Part shown: piece after piece, positions 11,881 through 20,485 of the stretch
Position numbering within the stretch: the stretch's first letter is position 1
Layout: each line of letters begins with the position of its first letter
Source: Saccoglossus kowalevskii
Taxonomy: Eukaryota > Hemichordata > Enteropneusta > Harrimaniidae
DNA length: 42,866 nt
Assembly (NCBI RefSeq): GCF_000003605.2
Contig: NW_003108579.1
Span: 364,434 to 407,299, forward strand
Direction: 5' to 3'
The notes under the pieces: model-generated
The model's database searches: none
Told to the model about the DNA's origin: nothing
The model's input: the letters and a program-made list of their open reading frames with translations, nothing else
Position numbers and translations under genes: made by a program

Positions 11881-12075
11881 ATCTCGTTGAGAGATCTCGT
11901 TGCGAGCGAGAAATCCACTTACTCAAGTAGTGTTTTTTATTCTCTCCTGTTACCGTACTCACCGATCCCCTGATTATGTAAGCATGGTATTTGAAAAAAT
12001 ATGTGCAATGAAGGGAGTAAAATCGAACACTATTGGTGGAGCGGGCAGGTCTCGCGGCTCTCCCAACATGATTTC
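11881..12075 (+). repeat. Foldback repeat, second copy of the 9949-10130 family
   Basis: It shares ATCTCGTTGAGAG, TCAAGTAGTGTTT and ATTCTCTCC with the copy in the 3' UTR of the first transferase gene, and ends with a GGTCTCGCGG string comparable to GTCTCGTGG there. The inverted ends are more decayed. It is non-coding. Confidence 0.4.
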
Positions 12076-12189
12076 GACGGCCATTTGCTCTTAGTGATTT
12101 GATTGGTTAGTGATATGCAGACTGTTTGTATTCACCAATATACTAAAAATGCTTACGTTTTCGCCCTTGAATACTCGAAAATATACATC

Positions 12190-12217
12190 CATGGGAGGTA
12201 CTAAGGTACCTTCCATG
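12190..12217. repeat. 12-bp stem, 4-base-loop hairpin
   Basis: CATGGGAGGTAC (12190-12201) and GTACCTTCCATG (12206-12217) are inverted repeats around TAAG. The one DNA mismatch becomes a G-U pair in RNA read from the plus strand, so a transcript would form an uninterrupted 12-bp stem. No function is known. Confidence 0.55.
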
Positions 12218-12579
12218 ATACGCCCAAGCTTAGCAAAGAAACTGGACGTGTTACGTTAGACCGTGTATAGACTGTATATGTTAGTGTGAAGATTGTTGAA
12301 TGCACATGTATTAATCACCGTGAATTGCAACATGTTTACCTAGGATCAACGAATCAGAGTCATATAACTCTCCGTATGATAGGTCAGTAAGGACTACCTC
12401 AATAGCAAGACGTGTTGGGTGAAAAAAGCCAAACCTTTCAAAGTTTTATTGAGCATTGTGTGCATGTGTCTGAGTGTCTGACCCTACACGAACGAATAAT
12501 TGCGTAGATCTATTAAATTATACAGTTTACATAATGCATCTGTCACTCTATCAATATTCACAATGTCATAATAACCTCA

Positions 12580-12920
12580 TATTATTATACATCTGTCGCC
12601 GTAACGCCATAAGTTACAGCGTGCCGTAATTTTGCGGTATTTTACGGGGTATTTTCATCCTACCATACTAGTATTAGGAAATGCAAATTCCAAATATGGA
12701 ATGATTACGCGCGTAAGCGTTCTCTAATAATAAAAAAAAAACTTATCTTCCCCAATAGTTTGACTGGACCCCACACAGTAAAGTTCGCTAAATTGGTTAT
12801 AAAATGTTTGGATTTCGGAAAATATTTATAATAATAATGTTGTTGCGAGGATACAGCAAAGTATGTAGAGTATATTTCCGCTGTGCATACTTTGCAGTAT
12901 CCTCGTAATAACCTTATATT
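12580..12920 (+). repeat. Dispersed hairpin-ended repeat family, copy 1
   Basis: One of three related copies (others 18211-18536 and 40299-40674). Shared blocks in order: ATTATTATACATCTGTC, AAGTTACAGCGTGCCGTAAT, TTTTCATCCTACCAT, ATTACGCGCGTAAGCG, TTCTCTAATAATAAAA, then a long terminal hairpin ending CGTAATAACCTTATA. Here the arms are 12847-12866 and 12887-12906 (20 bp, one mismatch, 20-base loop). Similar AATAACCTCATATTAT and AATAACCTTATATTAT strings stand before and after it. No coding capacity; a non-autonomous transposon or foldback element is likely. Confidence 0.7.
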
Positions 12921-13716
12921 ATCGCGAGAAGACGGTGCCTTCCTTTGTCGGTTGTATTAAAGTGAATCCGCTTAATTAAAAATCCCAGGACTGATTCGAA
13001 AATAAAGCACACAGTCGAAATAGGTGTAAAATATATGGCACTACACAGGCAGATGAGCGCGACGGGGATCACGGGAAATAATATTCATCATGATTTATAA
13101 CTAATAATAATCGAATTAGTATTAACAATTTTGTATGCAATGATACATGATGATTAAGAGTTGCCCATCTCTGTTTCCAAGAATATTAAATGTAAATTGT
13201 GGTACAGATATTGCTTCAGTTTATTCAAATAATAGACAGAGTTTCAGCTGCGCGTGAATATTCTGTTTGATTACTCAAACAGCTTGTTGGCTCGTTAGTA
13301 AGCAGTGATTGCCGGACGCTAACGGTTAGTCATACGAGTGTATCAGGTTTTCGCATTTTTATTCGAATAAAACATTACTCTGCCGTCTTTGATGATTTAT
13401 TCGACAATATAGTGATATTGTACGACTGGCCACGAACTCAGACTAAACAAAATGGCGGATTTGATAACGTACTAGGACAATGTTTTCAATACGTCTATAT
13501 CGTGTTCTATGGTTGCTAAACAGTGAAAGTTTCAGTTAGAATATTCACTTTTAAAATCCACGAGTTAAATTATCAATTATAATCACGTGGTGTGTATGTA
13601 TTTTAAATAATCATACAAGGCTATATACGATTTACCAAGGTATATACTATTTTCGTCGATATACTCATTCATGTTTTTCTCGTATCTTTACAGGTGTTGA
13701 TAAATCACTGTGTGTG
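12921..13716 (+). promoter_or_regulatory. Upstream region of copy 2 transferase with YY1-like site and 5' UTR acceptor
   Basis: AAAATGGCGG at 13449-13458 matches the YY1-type element often found just downstream of transcription starts. A good splice acceptor, CGTATCTTTACAG|G, ends at 13693, so the coding exon probably begins at 13694 with a 23-base untranslated leader before the ATG. No convincing donor for the leader exon was identified. Confidence 0.4.
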
Positions 13717-15342
13717 ATGAATGTCTCACACATATTTAGCGCTATATTATATTTCACATTCGGTGTATTCATATCGACCATGTTGTTCCTGAACAGCCAC
13801 ACCATTACACCAATACAAAATTACGACATGATTCAGTACATAGCGGATATCGTCGGAGAGAAACAGTTGGTCGAGTTGTTGAAAAATGGACATCAGATAT
13901 TACCGGATTATCAGCTCCTCGATGACGTATTCGGTGACGTCACTGTGGAGAAGTTGAACAGTCTTGCCGCGGTTATCAGTCATTGGTCACAAAACAGTAA
14001 CACGCCAGAAATGACAGAATATCGACTTCGCCAAAAAATGGCGACGCACGCAAAATCCTGTGAGTGTGAGAAAGAGCAGCGCTTTCCCCTGAATGACGCC
14101 ATGGGCGAGAGAAGAAGGGAAGAATCGTTGCTGTGGAAACGGAGGCAAAGAAGGTACCAGGAACCCCTGACAATGTGTAAGTCGATGTCCCCTCTAAGTT
14201 ACATCGGCAGCGGGATCGTCGTAGAACCAATGCAAATTGTCAGAATTGTCGGTTTGAAGTTAGACCCAATTGTTAGCACGCCCTTTTTCGAGCAAGCATT
14301 GAACGAGTTTGCAATAAGCATACGGTCCAAATATGGTCTGGGAAAACTTTTGGTGCACGGAAGAGTTGATCGTCTGCTACAGTATGCTAATTTCAGCATA
14401 GTCGGGAACAACACCAGAGAAATTAGTATGACCGCAGACAAAACGATTACAGTGAATTTTTTGTTAGACAACTTGATGTACAAAAGTACGTATTACGATA
14501 TTGATATCCGGGATATTATCGAGGTGACATTTATGCGTTTTACCGCGCAGGTGCACGTACATATTCGGCGCCAAATCATGCCGGATTTGTACGATGTGGG
14601 TACGGGGGAAAAACTGAGAGATAAAGTCACTGTCATTACGAAAACGTTCGAACGCTACGAAGCTGTGAATCGATTGGTGGACAGCATAAACCGGTTCTAT
14701 CCAGATGTGAATATCGTCGTTGCCGATGACTCAGAGGAACCGGAAAAAATCACGGGCCAGAATGTGAAACAGACATTTATGCCTTTTGCAGAAGGTTTAT
14801 TTGCTGGCAGAGGGGTCGCCCTCAGCCAAGTGACGACAAAGTATTTTTTGTGGGTTGACGATGACTTTATTTTCACCAAACAAACTAAACTGGAACGTAT
14901 GGTTGAGAAACTCGACGACTTCCCTTCGAATCTTGACCTCGTTGGGGGCACGGTGAACAACAACAGTTACAACAAGTGCTTCACAGTGAAACCCGGTGGC
15001 CAAGATGGCGACTGTCTGTGGTCCATTCATGCCAGATACCGGCCATTGGAGAGATTTCCGCAATGTGACGTTGTTGACGTCGTTGTCGACTTCTTCATGG
15101 CAAAAACTTCGGTCGTTCGACAAATCGGTTTCGACCCGGAGTATCGACGAATTGGCCATACAGCATTTTTCATCGACGGACTGGGTAAAATGCGTGTCGC
15201 CATGTGTCGTGACGTTGATGTAGACCATCAGCCAGTGCGTACCGCCAAATATATGCAATACAGGGCAAGACTCATTGACAAAGACGACCCTAGACGACAT
15301 ACAAACCACCTAATGTTCAACAATAACTTACAATGTGTTTGA
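13717..15342 (+). CDS. Beta-1,4-N-acetylgalactosaminyltransferase-like (GT12), copy 2
   Basis: A single-exon CDS of 541 aa on the same strand as the gene at 8082. The frame opens one codon earlier at a GTG; ATG 13717, just after a splice acceptor, is the likely start. The architecture matches copy 1: anchor at about residues 7-26, a shorter stem, then the conserved luminal domain with CKSMSPLSYIGSGI, VTVITKTFERYE (304 on), IVVADDSEEPE, MPFAEGLFAGRGVALSQ, WVDDDF (D381-D383), GFDPEYRRIGHTAFFIDGLG and VDVDH. The catalytic halves of the two proteins are largely identical, whereas the stems and the segment before the transferase fold have diverged, as expected after tandem duplication. Predicted to transfer GalNAc from UDP-GalNAc in the Golgi; the acceptor is unknown. 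No disrupting mutation is seen, so both copies look functional. Confidence 0.93.
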   Translation: MNVSHIFSAILYFTFGVFISTMLFLNSHTITPIQNYDMIQYIADIVGEKQLVELLKNGHQILPDYQLLDDVFGDVTVEKLNSLAAVISHWSQNSNTPEMTEYRLRQKMATHAKSCECEKEQRFPLNDAMGERRREESLLWKRRQRRYQEPLTMCKSMSPLSYIGSGIVVEPMQIVRIVGLKLDPIVSTPFFEQALNEFAISIRSKYGLGKLLVHGRVDRLLQYANFSIVGNNTREISMTADKTITVNFLLDNLMYKSTYYDIDIRDIIEVTFMRFTAQVHVHIRRQIMPDLYDVGTGEKLRDKVTVITKTFERYEAVNRLVDSINRFYPDVNIVVADDSEEPEKITGQNVKQTFMPFAEGLFAGRGVALSQVTTKYFLWVDDDFIFTKQTKLERMVEKLDDFPSNLDLVGGTVNNNSYNKCFTVKPGGQDGDCLWSIHARYRPLERFPQCDVVDVVVDFFMAKTSVVRQIGFDPEYRRIGHTAFFIDGLGKMRVAMCRDVDVDHQPVRTAKYMQYRARLIDKDDPRRHTNHLMFNNNLQCV

Positions 15343-15468
15343 GTAAATTGCAGCTGCCTCATACTTGAAAGAAGATTACGTTGACACATGATGCAATGGC
15401 CCGTATGACGCACAGATGACAAAGGATGCTGGGTATTATTAAACGTTTGGTGATAGGGGGCGCTATAT

Positions 15469-15474
15469 AATAAA
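15469..15474 (+). other. Polyadenylation signal AATAAA of copy 2 transferase
   Basis: AATAAA lies 126 bp after the stop codon. Confidence 0.6.
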
Positions 15475-16891
15475 ACCGAACTCCTTCGAGAAAACAAAAA
15501 GTACAAAACTGACAACAATGAATTTCCTGAACGCCCTTAAACCAGGATAATCTTAAAATGAGAAATACAACTGAGTACGTTTTATTCGACATTGTTATTG
15601 TCTATCTATACATACATGCAAACTAGACTCATCGTCGTAAAATGCCGGAATCTTTACGACATGCAGCTGAAGGTTGCCGCATGAAATTCTAAATATGGCG
15701 TCTGGACGCGCCAAACCGGTGCGCTGCTGTTCAAAGTGCGTACAATATTAATCGTTCTATAAACATCATGTGCATATGCTTCAGTTAACCTTTTCACTAT
15801 CAGTTCCCTCTTTTCATCACAAATTCAAAAATAGTCCCGGTTATAGTCTGCACTTTCCTTAAGAAGGTTTGGACAAAATTAGCAAAAATGGTTTGAGTAA
15901 AAACTGAAATTTGGTTCAAATTGTGTCTATTGGATCCAAAATTGGAGTTCATTTCCAGAAATATTGAAAAATATAAGAAACAAATGTAGAAAAATCCTGG
16001 GTGAGAAAGTCTGGTGGTGAAAAAGTGAATTGTACGTATTAATTTACAGCGAATGCGCATGCGCATTGGTTATTGGTATGCTGATATGAACAATTAAAAC
16101 GACATTTATAATTCAGTGTTTTATAATTAACATTCAATGTGAAGAAAAATAATAAAACGGTCTTAATGTCATTCAAATTTCTTTCTTTTTTTTGAATTAT
16201 TTCACGTTTTCTTTTTTTATTTTTTCACATACGTGTTCACATTACATTTTTTTCCTTTTTGTTACGCTCTCATTTTGAAATCAGAGAAAAACATTTGATA
16301 CATGTTAACTCAATTAGAATGTTCAGTATATTTGTAGAGCAGCCACGACTTATTGTGAACATTGTAATTACAGATTTACACGCTGACCATTCATTCTTTA
16401 TTTAAGTGTTGGCATAGTTATTGTCGCTGTACAATTGTGTATTACAGACAAACAAGTTTCACATAATTGATGAAAAGATATACACTGTCGGTGTTTACAT
16501 TGCATAACACGTAGAATTTTTCATCAGCTATGTTCTACTTGTATAGATTCAACTGATAAGCAAGCTTATAGATCACAGAGAAATTTATACATCTAAATAT
16601 GTACGTATATATTTCACGACATCACTTCTTTTTATTTCAAGAACTACGTTACTATTTTCCGAATGTGTCAAATGATTTACATTTCTTAATACACGTATTA
16701 ATACAGACGTTCATATACGACATAAAACGTCGACGTAAACAAGCATCACTGATAAACTTTTGTTTAAATCGTGCAGACAATTTTAGTAACATAAATTGAA
16801 ACTTGTGAAATAATTACGGTAAACATTTCAGTATCATTTCCTCAGTTTTCATGTGTCGCCACACTATACTTTAATACACAATGCCTACACA

Positions 16892-16908
16892 ACTGCGCCC
16901 TCCAGTGT
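16892..16908 (-). promoter_or_regulatory. CTCF-like motif
   Basis: The minus strand reads ACACTGGAGGGCGCAGT, close to the bilaterian CTCF core (CCA..AG.GGGCGC). It lies 215 bp from a second match in opposite orientation. Binding is inferred from motif only. Confidence 0.3.
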
Positions 16909-17122
16909 CAGGATGCACCGTAATGTTATAAACAACATATATTGGCGAAAGCAATGTAGTTCAACTCGATATTTGTGTTTATTGCGTAATCGTTTGTCAT
17001 CAAAAATGCGATTAAAATATAATTTTCATTGATGGATCGATTGGTTGATAGATACATATCAAAACAACATCGATGCTTTGAACGGCTTTAGTTTCACCCA
17101 ATTACGTCATAGAAGGACTTCG

Positions 17123-17140
17123 GCACCAGAGGGCGCTACT
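17123..17140 (+). promoter_or_regulatory. CTCF-like motif
   Basis: GCACCAGAGGGCGCTACT fits the CTCF core well. It could equally be part of an old repeat, since similar GGCGCTA strings recur across the window. Confidence 0.3.
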
Positions 17141-18210
17141 AATGGAGGAGGTATACTTTTGTTGGATAATCCTGTCGTCACATCACATTGTAATGAGTAT
17201 TTAATTGGATTGTAACTGTTAATGTGTTCAAATGTAGTATAATAAATACATTGTGAAAAAAGTAATGTAGTCAATTTCATATATATTATTTTATAGTGAT
17301 GTAATTGTTTAATATTGCATGTTCATATATTTGGAACTATATATAACTCGCACACTGAAAATATATCTTTGGCCAGAATTAAAATAACCTGATTTCGTCA
17401 GTTTTCGTTTATGTCATGGATGCACAAAATAAACTTCAGTTATTTTAACCAGCCTGAAATGAACACGATAAATTATATAATTAAATAAGACACTCACGAA
17501 CTTAAATTTATATGAACGTTAATGTCATATGAACAAAAAAAATCTAATTACCGTGGACACGATTGTGGCCGCTATATTAATCAAGAAATATTATTCAGAT
17601 AACCAAACATAGCCATGATTCTTCATTTTTGAACTTTAAAAATATTGGCAAAGTCAACAAATTTCAATTAACAGGAACGGAACTGTTATCCGTTTTGATT
17701 TATTTCCAATTTGAATCCGTTAATTTGTGTCGTCAATCATGTAAATTTGCTGCTTCTAGGTTCTATGCTTATTAATGAGAATCAAATATTCCGGGAATAT
17801 GAAATTCATATATAGATTGTAATTGCCAATGAACGTTAAACACACCACACATTAAAACGTAATCAATTATGATAAATTAAATACGCTGTCAACATCGGAT
17901 GTTATAAGACTAGACCGTAGGCTAGCATACACAAAACTCTGTGAACGACATCGGAAAGAAACTTCCAAGAAGACATTCACGTGGATATTATATCTGGTAT
18001 GTAAAATATAATATTTTCTCTATTTTATTTATTTATTTATTTGTTTATCAATTGAAAAAGATTGCATAATCAAAATACTGCATAGTTTCACAGTTTTGTT
18101 TTGTTGTTGTGAAATGAGAAGAACAATCTCCTTACACAAACTTCATAAAGTTATATAGTATTGTATCGTCTTTTATTCCAATGAAGCGATGAACATATAA
18201 GGAATAACGA

Positions 18211-18536
18211 TTATTATTATACATATGTCACCGTACCGCCGTAAGTTACAGCGTGCCGTAATTTTGCGATATTTTACATGGTATTTTCATCCTACCATAA
18301 TAGGAAATGCGACTTCCAAAAATTGAATTATTACGCGCGTAAGCGTTCTCTAATAATAAAAACAAACTTGGCTGCCACCAGAGTTTGACCGGACTCCACA
18401 CAAAGAAGTTCGCTGGTTCTGTTCTAAACATTCCCATGGTGTATCCTTGGAAGGAACATTTGTACAATAATAAGTTTATTACGAGAATACCTCAAAGTAT
18501 GCACTCAGACTCGTATTCTCGTAATAACCTTATATT
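18211..18536 (+). repeat. Dispersed hairpin-ended repeat family, copy 2
   Basis: It has the same block order as 12580-12920 (AAGTTACAGCGTGCCGTAAT, TTTTCATCCTACCAT, TTACGCGCGTAAGCG). The terminal hairpin arms are 18471-18490 and 18513-18532, 20 bp with one mismatch around a 22-base loop. Relative to copy 1 both arms carry the same change (GAGGATAC to GAGAATAC with its complement), so pairing is preserved. Confidence 0.7.
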
Positions 18537-19838
18537 CATACTTAAAACAGAAAATTCAGACAGGTATGAATAATAGTGTTACGTTACGCCCAACATCTTT
18601 AGCGGAGGCGAGTCCATTTATTTCCATCTTATTTCATGTAATTTTACGCCACGACATGTCATTTCGTGATTCGAGTATTGCGATTTCATCTGACTTTGTG
18701 ATATCTTGCCAACATCACGCAATGTCAACTTTGCACCATGCTATTGGATGATATAACATTCCATATCATTATGTGTTATTTAATTAAATAATTTAATGTG
18801 CGTTGTGCCATTTCACAATGCGTCATTCCGTTTGTAGTATGCTTTTTTACGCTTTCGCATTTTGCGTCATGCAACTTGAACCAACCTCATTTTACGCCTT
18901 CGAGTTCTGCAATAGTGTTTATTTTAGTTTGTTTTACAGTTTATCAACAGTATTATGACATTTTGTTCATCAGTGTACTACTTTTTATTGTATTAAGGTA
19001 CCGACATTAGATTTTTTTTCAAAATATATAACCATCACATTCGGGCCGCTATTACTCTCAAGTGGCTCGGTCAGTTATTGAAGGCCATTTAAAGCGAGAG
19101 GCTGATTACATTCAGATTACATACAAATCGTCACTTTCTCTTTTTTACACGTATAAAGTATAAATTCTACTCATTGAATCGTGTATTAGTTCATGACATA
19201 CAGTCGAAACTGTTAAATAATTAATATATTTATATTTCCATCCAACAAATAAGAAACAACTCGAGTAATCTTTAAATATTGTTTGAAGTTCCTTATTTCA
19301 TAGTCACTGTATTATACTTGTTTGCTTTAAATGTATCTCCTAAGCATTTGTGGTTTGCTGAATGTTTGCCAGCAGCCATCATTAATTTGTTATTTTAAGA
19401 ATAATGAAAAACACATTATTAGTGATATATACAAAGCCTATATAAAACAAATTCCCAAATTGTGAATCTTGAGTCTTATCTAGCGATGCATTTAGGCATG
19501 CAGGTTGAACTTGCTATTGACGTAAAACGTATCGCTCGATTCAGTGACCATCGTCTTGCAAAGGACGAATGTTCTCCCCTTCCCATTTTCCCAAACACAC
19601 AATATTTTTTCAGATTTTGATATGAGGTAAACCTAAAAATTTGAACCCCCTCCTACTACTTTTTATGTGATATTCATTGTACTTTCAGCAGTCCCATAAA
19701 AATCAATCAATTGTCAAATTGCTTACAAATAATTCAGATACGAAGATAATTAGTCAGCTGAGCTTTCGAATGTCCTAATATCAATTGTTGGCCACATGAA
19801 CATAGTTTCTCACTACTTCCGGTTCTTCATCAACATTT
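18537..19838. other. Intergenic; no gene seen
   Basis: Short ORFs only, with low-complexity composition and no recognisable domain. No RNA gene seen. Confidence 0.45.
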
Positions 19839-20470
19839 AAATATATATATATATATATTATTATTATTGAGGTTTATTTCAAATTAAAAATATTACACCT
19901 TAGAAGTTAAAACATATGTACACATCAAAATATGTTCGTGCTCCACAGTTTCCATAAAACACTATCCAATAAAATAGAAATGGATAATACAGCTGTAACA
20001 AGTGAGTTGTCAGACAAGTGTAAACGTGAAAAAAACAAACTAAAACACTTCTTTCTAACAATTTCGTCAAAGGTTAAAAGAGATTAACCAACAAACATCA
20101 AACTATTGCTTTGAACATAAGAGTATTTAAAACAATTTTCGAAAAACTTGTGAATGAGCTCTGTGTAATTACTATAAGGCTGAATGGTGTAATAACACCA
20201 TAAATAAGTACACTATGGAACATCACAAAAAACAGAGAACAAATTGCCTCTAACATAAAACATTCTAGTCTTGTTACATATATCACTATCATCTTTAAGA
20301 TCAGAGGTTATTAAATGACCCAAATATTTATATACGTCAACATACTTAAGAATTCTACCATTGAAAAGGATAGACACTGGATTAATTATTCTAATATAAA
20401 ACAGATTATACAAGTTTATTTTACAAAGTTGAATCTTTCCGTTCCAATCGACTAAGTATGTACTTTTTCT
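19839..20470 (-). mobile_element. 5'-truncated LINE fragment (RT C-terminal part and 3' end)
   Basis: The minus strand reads KIQLCKINLYNLFYIRI, then VSILFNGRILKYVDVYKYLG (the LINE post-catalytic YLG block), HLITSDLKDDSDICNKTRMF, a broken FCDVP..CTYLWCYY block, and a decayed YN..R..LM FV segment down to about 20090. An (AT)n tract at 19839-19859 marks its probable 3' end. The catalytic RT domain is absent. Several frameshifts and stops show that it is dead. It stops within about 20 bp of the first coding exon of the cysteine-rich gene on the opposite strand. Confidence 0.75.
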
Positions 20471-20485
20471 AGTCTTTTAATAGTC

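Larger units (their letters stand above)
15475..18210. other. Intergenic; no gene seen
   Basis: AT-rich sequence, no supported CDS or RNA gene. It contains two CTCF-like motifs (16892-16908 and 17123-17140, listed separately) and a short (TTTA)n tract at about 18021-18048. Confidence 0.45.
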
